Shown here: one piece after another, positions 17,602 to 26,390 of the stretch
How the letters are laid out: every line of letters begins with the position of its first letter
How positions within the stretch are numbered: the first letter of the stretch is position 1
Source: FEN-1139 sp964396375
GTDB lineage: Bacteria > Myxococcota_A > Polyangia > Polyangiales > Polyangiaceae
Length of the DNA: 64,000 bases
NCBI GenBank assembly: GCA_964396375.1
Contig: CAYNEY010000023.1
Coordinates: 20,953 to 84,952 of the forward strand
Direction of reading: 5' to 3'
Notes under the pieces: generated by a model
Told to the model about the DNA's origin: nothing
The model's database searches: none
Seen by the model: only the letters and a program-made list of their open reading frames with translations
Translations under genes and position numbers: made by a program

Positions 17602-19236
17602 ATGAAAAACCTCCTCAGAGTTCGGTCGGTCACCTCGGCGTCCCCGATGCGTGCGCCCTCGCTCTTGCTCCAATTCGTTACGCCCCGCGTGACAGCTGGT
17701 CTGCTCCTCGTTCTTGGCGCGTGGCACCGCTTGGACGACCTCTCGGCCATGGTGAACGTGGATTTCTATTATCTGTGGAGCAAGCGTATCGCTCGCTTCA
17801 TGGCGGGCCTGCGTGACCTCGACTTCGGATCCACCTACCAATCGCACCATCCCGGAGTGCTGTTCATGTGGCTCGAAGGACTGGTGCTTGGAGCAGCGGG
17901 GCGTCTCGGGCAAGCCATCGACCCCGCCACCATCGCGCTCTCGGGGTTACCGATCGCCATCGTCGGGGTCCTGCTGGCACCGGCGGCCTACTTGGTCGTA
18001 CTGCGTCTGCTCGGGCCCCGCCATTGGCTCTCGGCGCTTCTGGTTGGGATCTACTTTGCCACCGAACCGATGCTCGTCGGCCATTCGCGCACCGCACATC
18101 TCGATCTGATGGTGACGGCATTGTCCACCATGTCGCTGCTCACCGCTCTTTTGTGCCTCCGAACCCGCTCTCTTCTCCACGCGATCGTCGCCGGACTCCT
18201 GCTCGGACTTGGGCTGCTCACCAAACTGGCGGCAGGTGGAGTGGCGATTGGTATCGTGCTCGTGTTCTCAGTCGAGATCCTGCGAGCCCACAGCGAACAG
18301 CGACGGCTCGTCAAACTGTTGTCCGCCATAGCTGTGGTTTCGGGCAGCGTGGTAGTTCTGCTGTGGCCAGCGCTCTGGGTGGACCCAGGCTCCGTGTTGC
18401 GGGAACTCATGGCCGGCGCCACCGAGGAAGTCGACAAGGCAGGTGCCTTCATGTTCCTCGGTGAGGTCGGTCGCCTGAAGCTCCCCTGGAGCACCTATGG
18501 CTTCTACACCGTCTTTCTCCTCACCCCGGAGCTCGTGATCCCAGCGGTGCTCGGGGTCGGGACCCTCCTTTACGCCCCTCAGCGCCTCCGGTGGTTCGCG
18601 GCGCAGGTGCTTCTTCTTGGCTTGCCGTTTCTCCTGGTCATCGTCACCAGCGCTCGTGTAGGACCGCGCTACCTCCTCCCGGTGGTGCCAATCATCGTCT
18701 TTGTCGCCGCAGCCGCGCTCGATTCGCTCGCAGCCCTTCTGCGGCGTTGCATGGCCAATCCCTTTCGTCACGCGGCACTCGGCCTGGTCTTGGTTGGGCT
18801 CATCGGCTTCCGCCTGGATCGCCTGAATCGCCTCCACCCGCTCCCACTTACGTATTGCAGTCAGTGGACGGGCATCGAGTGCACACGCGTGTTCCACATC
18901 GGATGGGGTGAGGGCCTCCGCGAAACCGCCCAGGCGATAGCCTCGCGCTGGTCGAGACCCGAAATACCCGTTTCAGTCTACGGCGGGGCCTACACCGGAA
19001 CCATGAGACCGTGGCTGGAGATGAGGACAACCAGGGAGATTTCCGAGGCAGAACTGCTGGTAGACTACATCGCCGATTGGCAACGCCATCGCCCCTCGAG
19101 TCGCATGATCGCCCAGTCTGTCCGAGAGCGCGACGTCTCGATGCTCGAAGAAGTGAAGTTCCGAGGCCGCGCCTATGCACGTATCTATCCGGGTCCTGCT
19201 TACCGCGCTCTTATCGCGCAGCAAGCGAGCTTCTAG
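17602..19236 (+). CDS. Membrane glycosyltransferase, GT39/ArnT-like (GT-C fold)
   Basis: A 544-residue polytopic protein. After the first hydrophobic helix comes VNVDFYYLWSKR, with an Asp in the place used by GT-C enzymes, and then TYQSHHPGVLFMW, which resembles the loop of protein mannosyltransferase/ArnT family proteins. About ten membrane segments follow; the C-terminal 120 residues are soluble and presumably periplasmic. Such enzymes transfer a sugar from a polyprenyl phosphate to a lipid, glycan or protein acceptor. Donor and acceptor are not predictable here. The stop overlaps the convergent sulfatase-like gene by 4 nt. Confidence 0.78.
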   Translation: MKNLLRVRSVTSASPMRAPSLLLQFVTPRVTAGLLLVLGAWHRLDDLSAMVNVDFYYLWSKRIARFMAGLRDLDFGSTYQSHHPGVLFMWLEGLVLGAAGRLGQAIDPATIALSGLPIAIVGVLLAPAAYLVVLRLLGPRHWLSALLVGIYFATEPMLVGHSRTAHLDLMVTALSTMSLLTALLCLRTRSLLHAIVAGLLLGLGLLTKLAAGGVAIGIVLVFSVEILRAHSEQRRLVKLLSAIAVVSGSVVVLLWPALWVDPGSVLRELMAGATEEVDKAGAFMFLGEVGRLKLPWSTYGFYTVFLLTPELVIPAVLGVGTLLYAPQRLRWFAAQVLLLGLPFLLVIVTSARVGPRYLLPVVPIIVFVAAAALDSLAALLRRCMANPFRHAALGLVLVGLIGFRLDRLNRLHPLPLTYCSQWTGIECTRVFHIGWGEGLRETAQAIASRWSRPEIPVSVYGGAYTGTMRPWLEMRTTREISEAELLVDYIADWQRHRPSSRMIAQSVRERDVSMLEEVKFRGRAYARIYPGPAYRALIAQQASF

Positions 19237-21227
19237 AAGCTGCGCCAAGGAGGCTTCCAGCCCTTGACCTTCAGCGTGTGCTCCGCGAAGAACCGCTCGG
19301 TCGCGGCAATGTGGGGCTCCACATTCCGTCGCGGATCGTCGAGTAGGTTTCGGAGCTCCTTCGGATCTCGCTTGAGGTCGTAGACCTCGGTGGTGTAAGA
19401 TGGCAGATCAAGGATCACCTTGATTTGGTCGGGGAAGATCAGCGCCTGCTTGCGGCGTCCCGAATCGGCGGCGATCAAGCGCTCCAGCTTGGTCGGCTTA
19501 CCCTGAAGGAAACCGACCAGGCTCTGCCCCATGAGGCTCCCCGGCACAGGAGCACCGAAGAGATCCAACACCGACGCTGACACGTCCAGCAACGAGACTG
19601 GACTATCCACCACGCCAGGCTTGATGAATGGCGCGCGGAACATCAACGGAATACGCAGGAGTTCCTCGTACACACTGCGAGCGTGATACCGGAGCCCGTG
19701 TTCACCAAACGCCTCGCCGTGATCAGCGGCCACGATCAGAAGCACCTTGTCCTCGAGTCCCCAGGCCTTCAGTTGCACAAGCAACTTACCAATCTCGCGA
19801 TCGACGAGTTCCAGCTCCGCCAGGTAGCTTTCGAACTGGGTGGCCCTTTTGCCACCCAGGGTATAGGGGGCGTGTGAGTCAACGAAGTGAGAATAGAGGA
19901 AGAAGTCCCGTTTCGGGTCCTGTCTCCACCTGTCAACCTCCTTCAGGATGATGCGCATCACGTCCGCCGCTGCCCCGTAATCGCGGCGCGTCCGCAACTC
20001 GCGACTGAACCCGCGACCCACGCCCTTGTCGGCGGCCAGACCATGCAGCGCCATCACGTGCACGCTCTCCACGTCCGCGGCAGAAAGCAGCTCCGGAACA
20101 CGAACGGAGCGGTCCTCGGTGGGCAGCACCGTACCTGGAGATACGGTGGTGAAGTAAAGTTGCGAGTAGTACTTGCCCGAGAAGAGCGAGCTTACCGTGG
20201 TCAGCGTGGAAGGGCACGGGGTGCGCGCTCGGGTGAAACGCAGCGACTCATCACGAATCCGCGCCAGATTGGGGATCCATGAATCGTTCTTCTTCTTCTC
20301 GATCACGTCGTTTCGTAGGGCATCCACGGTGAGCAGGAGAACCGCCGAACCTTTGGCGAGCAACCGGGGCGAGCTCGGGGAAATGGCCGGTGCGTTCGCG
20401 CGATCGCGAAACCACGGGGAACTCTCGATGGGCAGCCGTCGCCCGGTGAAGTTCACACGTCCCGCGAGCTGATCGGCAACCAACGGAAACACCACCGAAC
20501 CTGGGCTAGCAAGGAGCCCTTGGCGAACGACACGCGACGGAGGCCATGCAAACACCCCGATCGAGACGGCCACGCCCAGCCAAGGCAGCGCGCCAGCGAG
20601 CACCGAGGGGATGCGCTGACACCAAGGCGTAACGCCCACTTTGACCAGTGTCAGAGCGCCAAGTGCGACAAAGAGATGGATCCCAGGGTAGTCGGCCACC
20701 AGGATCTGAGCGTTGACCCCCGCGAGCGCGAGCCCACAGCCAAGCGCGAGCCACCGGAGCTTTGAGTTGTGCAGATGCTCTGACAACACACCGAGCACGA
20801 GAACACACCCGCCACCCACCACGGCACCAACGAGTACAGGGGACGCGTCCCAACCTCGCGTCGCGATGGCGTTGGCGAAATCCCGGTCTAGGATCTGTCC
20901 CCCCAAGAAGGCACCAGCCGCTGTGAGAGCGGCGTAGCGCAGCTTCCGAGACACCGTGAACCGCTCGACGGCGCGACCACGCAGCCAGACAGCGAGGCCC
21001 AGTGCCAAGGCCACAGCGGTCCCCAGCATCAGGCTCAGTGAGAAATCGTACAGCAACGTCCAAGCCAGCGTCGTCGGCTGCACCCGCTCTGCGAGCTGCG
21101 CCTGAACGAACACCAGGTTGGTGGTGCCGGTGAGGACCGAGGCAAGAACCCACGGCGCAACCCGCGGGAGGATTTGGAGAAGAGCTTGCAAGGGGCTCTC
21201 TCGATAGCAAAGAGACGGCCAGGTCAC
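19233..21227 (-). CDS. Membrane-anchored sulfatase/phosphoglycerol transferase-fold protein
   Basis: A 664-residue protein with an N-terminal membrane half (about six helices, residues 15-240) and a C-terminal alkaline-phosphatase-superfamily domain. That domain begins at LLLTVDALRNDVI (metal Asp) and has ATRFTRARTPCPS-type sequence before LTTVSSLFSGKY, and later VAADHGEAFGEHGLRYH (metal-binding Asp-His). The formylglycine motif of true sulfatases (C/S-x-P-x-R) is not present where expected; Ser and Thr occupy the region. It may therefore be a phospho-substituent transferase of the LTA-synthase or phosphoethanolamine-transferase kind, or an inactive sulfatase fold. The start is GTG at 21227; a TTG at 21191 is possible. 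Its leader carries a long inverted repeat. Confidence 0.75.
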   Translation of the reverse strand: MTWPSLCYRESPLQALLQILPRVAPWVLASVLTGTTNLVFVQAQLAERVQPTTLAWTLLYDFSLSLMLGTAVALALGLAVWLRGRAVERFTVSRKLRYAALTAAGAFLGGQILDRDFANAIATRGWDASPVLVGAVVGGGCVLVLGVLSEHLHNSKLRWLALGCGLALAGVNAQILVADYPGIHLFVALGALTLVKVGVTPWCQRIPSVLAGALPWLGVAVSIGVFAWPPSRVVRQGLLASPGSVVFPLVADQLAGRVNFTGRRLPIESSPWFRDRANAPAISPSSPRLLAKGSAVLLLTVDALRNDVIEKKKNDSWIPNLARIRDESLRFTRARTPCPSTLTTVSSLFSGKYYSQLYFTTVSPGTVLPTEDRSVRVPELLSAADVESVHVMALHGLAADKGVGRGFSRELRTRRDYGAAADVMRIILKEVDRWRQDPKRDFFLYSHFVDSHAPYTLGGKRATQFESYLAELELVDREIGKLLVQLKAWGLEDKVLLIVAADHGEAFGEHGLRYHARSVYEELLRIPLMFRAPFIKPGVVDSPVSLLDVSASVLDLFGAPVPGSLMGQSLVGFLQGKPTKLERLIAADSGRRKQALIFPDQIKVILDLPSYTTEVYDLKRDPKELRNLLDDPRRNVEPHIAATERFFAEHTLKVKGWKPPWRSF

Positions 21228-21230
21228 AAA

Positions 21231-21320
21231 GCCCGCCGATGCCGACCCTTCAACCGACCGGACCCGGCACGGGACACCAGCAAGGCCGCCGCCGCCACTC
21301 TTTCGGCATCATCGGCGGGC
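21231..21320. repeat. Long imperfect inverted repeat between AraC and sulfatase genes
   Basis: GCCCGCCGATGCCGA at 21231-21245 is the reverse complement of 21303-21320 apart from a 3-nt insertion (ATC) in the second arm. The arms are about 57 nt apart. It fills the intergenic space: 12 nt after the AraC-family stop and 3 nt before the GTG of the next gene on the same strand. It could be a terminator without a T-run, or a folded leader that occludes translation of the sulfatase-like gene. Confidence 0.65.
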
Positions 21321-21332
21321 ATCCTGCTTGCG

Positions 21333-22325
21333 CTACGCCACCTCGGACTCAGGGGTGAACGCCGGCGGCATGCCCGAGCGCTCACGGTGGCCACTCAGAT
21401 ACTCGCGGGGCGTCGCACCGATGAATCGCCGGAACACCCGATGAAACTGGGCGTAGCTACCGAACCCCGCCTGAAGTGCGGCGTCGAGCAAGTTGCCACC
21501 GCTCTGATCGATGTGCCGAAGGAAGCGCTCGATGCGGAGGCGGTTCCGGTATTCGACGAGCGAGATCCCCATCTCTCCTTTGAAGGAGCGCGCCAGGTGT
21601 CCCGGGCTGATGCCGATCTCCCGCGCGAGCCGCTCCCCACTGGTAAGCGGGTTACGATCCAAAGTGGAGATGATGCGCTGAATGGTTGAACTCGGACGCG
21701 CTGCGCCATCTGTGCCACGGAACGCCTGCCCACGCTGCCGCGAGAGCACCGCCCCAGCGAGCAAGCTCGCGTAGACCGCGGCGTGGATCTGCTTTGTCTC
21801 GTCCATCGGGGCATGGGTGAGCGCCGTGTCATTGAACATGATCCCCACCAGGTGCCCCGCCGCGACCAACGGGGTGAGCACGACCCACCCGGAACCGATG
21901 TCTCTACTCCCCTGGCCCTCAGCGGCCAAGTGCTGTGCGCTCTCCGAATACAACCACCCAGCTTGTTCGCCGTGGATGCGCCGCAGGGCAGCGTAGTCTG
22001 CTTCACCCGCGTCGAAGGAGAAGTGCCGCTCATCGGTGGTCTCGCCATTCACTCCGGTGCCGAAGGTCCCACGGAAGTGAAGCGGCTCCGTCGGATCACT
22101 GAGATAAAGGCCCACCCGCTCGAGCCCGATCTTCTCGCGTGCTACCTCGATGGCGCGCCTCAGCATGGTGTCGACATCCGCGCAGTCGAGCAAACTGTCG
22201 ACCGCCGCCATCACCGTGACCATGCCGCGCCACGCAGAGGTCGCAACCGGAGACTGGGCCGTCGCGGTGGCGCCGCATCCGAGAGGCCAACTCAACCTTG
22301 GATTAGGAAGTGTTTCGAGGAGCAT
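21333..22325 (-). CDS. GAF-domain AraC-family transcriptional regulator
   Basis: A 330-residue one-component regulator. Residues of about 35-190 form a GAF-like sensor (LLDCADVDTMLRRAIEVARE, ERVGLYLSD, GWVVLTPLVAAGHLVGIMFND). The last 100 residues are the double helix-turn-helix DNA-binding domain of AraC/XylS type (GERLAREIGISPGHLARSFK, and ALQAGFGSYAQFHRVFRRFIGATPREYL split over its two helices). An internal ATG at 22223 is an alternative start that would still keep the whole GAF domain. Ligand and targets are unknown. The nearest downstream gene on the same strand is the sulfatase-like protein, past a long inverted repeat. Confidence 0.88.
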   Translation of the reverse strand: MLLETLPNPRLSWPLGCGATATAQSPVATSAWRGMVTVMAAVDSLLDCADVDTMLRRAIEVAREKIGLERVGLYLSDPTEPLHFRGTFGTGVNGETTDERHFSFDAGEADYAALRRIHGEQAGWLYSESAQHLAAEGQGSRDIGSGWVVLTPLVAAGHLVGIMFNDTALTHAPMDETKQIHAAVYASLLAGAVLSRQRGQAFRGTDGAARPSSTIQRIISTLDRNPLTSGERLAREIGISPGHLARSFKGEMGISLVEYRNRLRIERFLRHIDQSGGNLLDAALQAGFGSYAQFHRVFRRFIGATPREYLSGHRERSGMPPAFTPESEVA

Positions 22326-22628
22326 AGGGTACCCGAATGGTTATGCTGATGTTTATAGCGTGTCTTTCACCAAGGTGAAGCAATATCCAAGGATCATTTT
22401 TCGACCGCTCGAGGATCCAGACTCGCTGACCCAAGCAGGGGTGTCTCACCCGGCTTTGACCTCTCGGGTGCTATGCCGCGATTTTTCGAACAAATTCCAC
22501 AATCCTCAATCTTTGAGATCCAAATCGCGCAAACTGGGAATCTATGGAAGCCAAGGGTTTGTCTATCGAGGAGCTGCGCGAAAAACGGCAGTCCTCCGAG
22601 GACGATCCGCGCTCGGAAGAGCGCCGCC
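22326..22628. other. Gene-free, locally AT-richer interval
   Basis: About 300 nt upstream of the AraC-type regulator with no convincing gene. Base composition is visibly less GC-rich than its surroundings between 22330 and 22560. It contains one inverted repeat, CACCCG at 22447-22452 with CGGGTG at 22465-22470. Promoters for the regulator must lie here, but no clear -35/-10 pair was found. Confidence 0.5.
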
Positions 22629-22880
22629 TCAGCAGCCACGCCCTCCCGGACAGTGCTCACCGAGGAGGCGAGCACACACTTCCCCGCGCTCACAATTGGC
22701 GAGGAAATCCTCGCCGGCGTGCGACAAATTTCCGGTCTCGCCGGAGGGCGTCGTGGTCGGTGCCGTCGGCAGAAGGAGCGAGAGGTCCGTCCCTCCACAG
22801 CTCCTGCAACGTGGGGGGACACTCGCTGCTGCGTGGCGGCATAAACGGGCACCACAGGTACGGCACGAGTATTCGGGCAT
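22629..22880 (-). CDS. Possible small zinc-ribbon protein
   Basis: A short frame of 83 residues beginning MPEYSCRTCGARLCRH and continuing PPRCRSCGGTDLS. The two CxxC knuckles, one at each end of a 30-residue segment, and the aromatic residue at the start are what FmdB-like or other zinc-ribbon proteins show. The rest of the protein is basic, with no recognised domain. No good ribosome-binding site precedes the ATG, and an overlapping frame on the same strand (22394-22855) is also open, so this could be chance. It would be the second gene of a pair behind the DUF486 gene (71 nt away). Confidence 0.4.
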   Translation of the reverse strand: MPEYSCRTCGARLCRHAAASVPPRCRSCGGTDLSLLLPTAPTTTPSGETGNLSHAGEDFLANCERGEVCARLLGEHCPGGRGC

Positions 22881-22906
22881 GCAACGGCGAGCCTGACACG
22901 AAGCTG

Positions 22907-22937
22907 CCAGCCGAACCAGTCGAGCCAGCCGAACCAG
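22907..22937. repeat. Short direct repeat
   Basis: CCAGCCGAACCAG occurs at 22907-22919 and again at 22925-22937 (18-nt period) in the 71-nt gap between the zinc-ribbon candidate and the DUF486 gene. No function is evident. Confidence 0.6.
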
Positions 22938-22951
22938 GCGACGCTGAGGGC

Positions 22952-23278
22952 TCACCCACGGAAGGTGAAGTACACGGCACCCAGCAGACACACAGCCGCG
23001 AAGAGGTGGTTCGTGGTGAGCTTGGCCTCGAAGAACGTCACCGCAATCACCGCGAAGACCCCGAGCGAGAGCACCTCTTGAAGGAGCTTCAGCTCTGGTA
23101 GTGTGAAGCGTTGATGGCCGAGGCGGTTCGCTGGCACCGCCAGACAGTATTCGAACAGGGCGATCCCCCAGCTGCTCAGGATGGCAAGCCAAAGCGGGGC
23201 GGCCGGCGCCTTCAGGTGTCGATACCAGGCGAAGGTCATGAACACGTTGGAAGCAACGAGGAGCGCAACGGTGGGCAT
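22952..23278 (-). CDS. DUF486/DMT-type small membrane protein
   Basis: A 108-residue protein with four hydrophobic helices. It starts VALLVASNVFMTFAWYRHLK and has LSSWGIALFEYCLAVPANR and LQEVLSLGVFAVIAVTFF, the sequence pattern of the DUF486 family (a minimal relative of drug/metabolite transporters). Length matches the family, usually about 110 residues. Substrate and function are not established for the family. No partner gene gives a clue. Confidence 0.88.
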   Translation of the reverse strand: MPTVALLVASNVFMTFAWYRHLKAPAAPLWLAILSSWGIALFEYCLAVPANRLGHQRFTLPELKLLQEVLSLGVFAVIAVTFFEAKLTTNHLFAAVCLLGAVYFTFRG

Positions 23279-23480
23279 GGCAAGGAGCGAAGTGGTGTGA
23301 AGGAAGGTGACGAGCGCGGAAGGATTGGCACCCGCATTCCGAGGGTCAAGGCGAGGTACCCCGAAAGCCTCGGAGAGGCCACGGCGACGGGCCCAAAGGC
23401 CGCTTTCGGGGCGAGGGGCCCTGTGTGGGCCCCGGCCACTGCTCTGGCAAATCGTGGCTTTATCGAGTAGGTGTCAAGGC

Positions 23481-23987
23481 ATGAAGCGAGACGAAAGCAT
23501 CAAGCTCCTGAATCGCGCGGTCGCGGACGAACTCCAGGCCGTGCACCAGTACATGTACTTCCATTTCCACCTCGACGATCAGGGTCTCGCCCCGCTGTCC
23601 GAGCTGTTCCGTCGGACCGCGATCGAGGAGATGGGCCACGTGGAGCGGCTGGCAGAGCGCATCCTCTTCCTCAAAGGCGATGTGGTGATGGCGTTAGCCG
23701 CACCGGTCGAGCCCATCCGAGAGCCAGAGGCGATCCTGGCCAAGGCGATGCAGATGGAAGAGATGGGCGTCGTCGATTACAACCGGGCTGCCCTCGAGTG
23801 CAGCCAGAATGCTGACTCGGTGTCAAAGCAGCTCTTCGAGTCGCTGGTGGCAGACGAGGAACGGCACCTCGACGCCTTCGAGAAGCAAATGGACAACGTG
23901 CGACGCTTCGGGCTGTCGTACCTGGCGCTCCAGTCTTTCAGCGCGGGCAACGCGGTGGAGGGTGACAAGTCCAAGACCGAGGGTTGA
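23481..23987 (+). CDS. bfr: Bacterioferritin
   Basis: A 168-residue four-helix-bundle protein that would assemble into a 24-mer to oxidise Fe(II) and store ferric iron. The dinuclear ferroxidase ligands are recognisable: Glu in ADELQAVHQY, Glu and His in IEEMGHVERLAER, Glu in the third helix around MEEMGVVDYN, and Glu/His in ADEERHLDAFEKQ. The Met of EEMGH is at the position of the haem-ligating Met in bacterioferritins, so haem binding is likely. The ATG at 23481 has GGTG 7 nt upstream. The hydrogenase protease gene starts 8 nt after its stop, suggesting co-transcription. Confidence 0.93.
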   Translation: MKRDESIKLLNRAVADELQAVHQYMYFHFHLDDQGLAPLSELFRRTAIEEMGHVERLAERILFLKGDVVMALAAPVEPIREPEAILAKAMQMEEMGVVDYNRAALECSQNADSVSKQLFESLVADEERHLDAFEKQMDNVRRFGLSYLALQSFSAGNAVEGDKSKTEG

Positions 23988-23995
23988 CCTCGGCC

Positions 23996-24499
23996 ATGCC
24001 GGACTCGAGCGCTCGGATCCTGCTCATCGGCTACGGAAACACGGTGCGCGGGGACGATTCGATAGGTCCCCGCGTCGCTGAGTCGTTGCTCGAGGAGTTG
24101 GTCGAGCCACGGCTCGAGATCCTGGTTCTTGCCTCACTCACCCCCGAGCTCGCCGAACGGCTGTCGCAGGTCGACTCGGTGTGTTTTGTCGACGCCACCC
24201 TGACCCAAGCGCCCGGTGTCATCGAGCACCGAAATCTCGCTCCCGAACCGAACCCTGATCTGGCTCAGCTCCATTTTTTGAGCCCCGAGACCCTCTTGAC
24301 CATGACCGAGCGCCTGTATGGTCGCAGCCCAAGGGCAACGGGTTGGTTCGTTGGGGTGGAGTCGACGGAACTCGGCTTCGAGCTGACGCCCAAGGTGGCG
24401 GCGTGCTTGCCAGACTTGGTCGCACGGATCCGTGCTCACCTGAACCGCGAACTTGCGAGCCTCACACCTCGCAACCTCTCGCTGAGTCAGACGCCGTAG
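23996..24499 (+). CDS. hoxW: [NiFe]-hydrogenase maturation protease
   Basis: A 167-residue endopeptidase of the HyaD/HycI/HoxW family, which removes the C-terminal tail of the hydrogenase large subunit after nickel insertion. The N-terminus ILLIGYGNTVRGDDSIGPRV is diagnostic (nickel-binding Asp in RGDD-x-IG). SVCFVDAT and LHFLSPETLL supply the other expected acidic and His positions. The likely substrate is HoxH at 30499-31926, which ends in DPCLSCSTH plus a 25-residue tail. I use the ATG at 23996; a TTG at 23984 would add four residues. Its 3' end overlaps the convergent fucI gene by 13 nt. The symbol follows the Hox context and is inferred. Confidence 0.88.
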   Translation: MPDSSARILLIGYGNTVRGDDSIGPRVAESLLEELVEPRLEILVLASLTPELAERLSQVDSVCFVDATLTQAPGVIEHRNLAPEPNPDLAQLHFLSPETLLTMTERLYGRSPRATGWFVGVESTELGFELTPKVAACLPDLVARIRAHLNRELASLTPRNLSLSQTP

Positions 24500-26301
24500 A
24501 GCGGCCCATAGGCGGCGCAGGCCCGAAAATCTGCGCCTTCCGCCGCGTCGGTGCCGAAGGCCCGCCACGCGCTCGGCCGGAAGATCCGCTCTTCGGGGAC
24601 GTTGTGCATCGAAACGGGGATCCTGAACAGAGAAGCCAGGGTGAGCAGGCGATCCCCGATGTGGCCGTAGCTGATCGCTCCGTGATTCGCGCCCCAGGCA
24701 TTCATCACCGAATAGACGTCGGTGAACGCACCGCGTCCGGTGATGTTGGGAACGAACCAATGCGTGGGCCAGGTCGGATTGGTGCGATCGCTCAGAACAT
24801 CATGGATCGCATCCGGGAGGTCGACGGTGGTGCCCTCCGCGATTTGCATCACCGGACCAAGCCCGCGCACCAGGTTGATCCGAGACATGGTAACGGGCAT
24901 CTCCGCGCGGGTCCGGAACCCCGAAGAGAAGCCGCCCCCACGGAAATACTCGGTGATCGCCGGATTGAAGCGGGTCGCGGCCAGACATGCTGCCGCCTCC
25001 GCCTCGGTCACTTCCCAAAATGGCTTCATCGCCGGCACGCCGGCGCGCTGCATCAAGCCAACGGCATCCAGAGTGGCCGAGCCCGAGTTGATGAGGTGGA
25101 TCACCCCGTCGGCAGCGCGCCCCGGGAGTGGGCGTCCGGTGACCCGGCGCACGGCGGCAGGGCTCCAGTAGGTGCGCACATCCGCGAAGATCTGGGCGGT
25201 GCCGGTCAACAGGTGACCGAACAACATGGCCACGCCATTCAGGCTGTCGTTCTCGGTAGCCATCACGAACGCCTCGCGGATCCCATTCCAGTCAAAGGAT
25301 GAGTTGAGGATCGCCTCCATGAAATCACCGTTCGGGAAACGATCGGTAAAATGCCTCTGACCCTGGAACCCTGCCACAAGCGCGTTGTGTCCGAGCGCCT
25401 CTTCCCCAAAACCCGTTTCCGCCAGGCGCGGATTGCCCACCATCAGATCTCGGGCGATCATGGTCATCTTGACCACCGCTGACCAATCCTGGTCCTTCTG
25501 TTCGCGGGAACGGCGGTGCTCGACCGGATTCAGATCGGGTCCCTCCACGCAAGACCGCTTCACCCACGCCAAGGCCCGCTCAAACTCCTCACCGTCGTAG
25601 ATCCGTTCATCGATGCGACGCACCAGCTCCGTCATGTCGACCGACTCGACGCGCATGCCCAAGCTGCGCTCGAAAAAGTCGGGGTCCAGAATCGAGCCGG
25701 CAATCCCCATCGAGACGCCACCGATGGCGAGGTACGAACGGCCACGCATAGTCGCCACGGCCAACCCAGCTCGGGCGAAGCCAAGCAGCTTCTCCCGTAC
25801 GTCATCGGGGATGGTTTCGTCGGAGGCATCCTGCACGTCACGCCCATAGATCCCGAAGGCGGGCAGCCCCTTCTGAGCATGGGCCGCCAGCACTGCCGCC
25901 AGGTACACGGCGCCTGGGCGCTCCGTCCCGTTGAACCCCCACACCGCCTTGGGTGTCGTGGGGTGCATGTCCATGGTCTCGGAGCCGTAACACCAGCACG
26001 GTGTCACCGTCACCGAGAGCCCCACGCCCCGCGCGGCGAACAACTCAGCCGTTGTCGCTGCCTCGGCAACACCGCCGATGCAAGTCTCGGGCACCACGCA
26101 CTCGACCCTCTCGCCATTGGGATGGCGGAGCTCGGTCTCGAAGAGTTGCGCGACGCGCCGAGCCATCCCCAACGTCTGCTGCTCGAGGGACTCCCGGACT
26201 CCACGACGCCGACCGTCGATGGTCGGACGGAGCCCGATCTTGGGAAGTGCGCCGAGGGTGCGCGGAGCAGTGGCCGGGCCCGAGATTCTGGTGTTGGACA
26301 T
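24487..26301 (-). CDS. fucI: L-fucose isomerase
   Basis: A 604-residue homologue of FucI (591 residues in E. coli), converting L-fucose to L-fuculose (also D-arabinose to D-ribulose) in the cytoplasm with Mn(II). Characteristic stretches are GFQGQRHFTDRFPNGDFMEA, SFDWNGIREAFVMATENDS (metal Glu and Asp region), MLFGHLLTGTAQIFADVRTY and the C-terminal MHNVPEERIFRPSAW. It is the last gene of the deoxysugar operon on the minus strand, 137 nt after fucU, with a strong hairpin in that gap. The start at 26301 gives the usual N-terminus just before PKIGLRPTIDGRRRGVRESL. Confidence 0.95.
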   Translation of the reverse strand: MSNTRISGPATAPRTLGALPKIGLRPTIDGRRRGVRESLEQQTLGMARRVAQLFETELRHPNGERVECVVPETCIGGVAEAATTAELFAARGVGLSVTVTPCWCYGSETMDMHPTTPKAVWGFNGTERPGAVYLAAVLAAHAQKGLPAFGIYGRDVQDASDETIPDDVREKLLGFARAGLAVATMRGRSYLAIGGVSMGIAGSILDPDFFERSLGMRVESVDMTELVRRIDERIYDGEEFERALAWVKRSCVEGPDLNPVEHRRSREQKDQDWSAVVKMTMIARDLMVGNPRLAETGFGEEALGHNALVAGFQGQRHFTDRFPNGDFMEAILNSSFDWNGIREAFVMATENDSLNGVAMLFGHLLTGTAQIFADVRTYWSPAAVRRVTGRPLPGRAADGVIHLINSGSATLDAVGLMQRAGVPAMKPFWEVTEAEAAACLAATRFNPAITEYFRGGGFSSGFRTRAEMPVTMSRINLVRGLGPVMQIAEGTTVDLPDAIHDVLSDRTNPTWPTHWFVPNITGRGAFTDVYSVMNAWGANHGAISYGHIGDRLLTLASLFRIPVSMHNVPEERIFRPSAWRAFGTDAAEGADFRACAAYGPLYGV

Positions 26302-26390
26302 GGGGGCTCTTGGTCCGGGAACTTGGCAAATCTTGCGTCCCGAGAGCGCAAATGTAATCCAAGACGAGCACAAATCCTAGGATCTGTTCG

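Noticed and set aside
22394..22855. 153-codon minus-strand frame
   Set aside because: No recognisable domain, no ribosome site, and it competes with the zinc-ribbon frame; composition resembles translated non-coding DNA.
23446..23462. Possible sigma54 element (CTGGCAAATCGTGGC) before bacterioferritin
   Set aside because: Spacing between GG and GC is 9 nt rather than 10 and the TTGC half is absent.
24343..25302. 319-codon plus-strand frame overlapping the hydrogenase protease
   Set aside because: It overlaps the hydrogenase protease in another frame and is antisense to fucI, both firmly identified.
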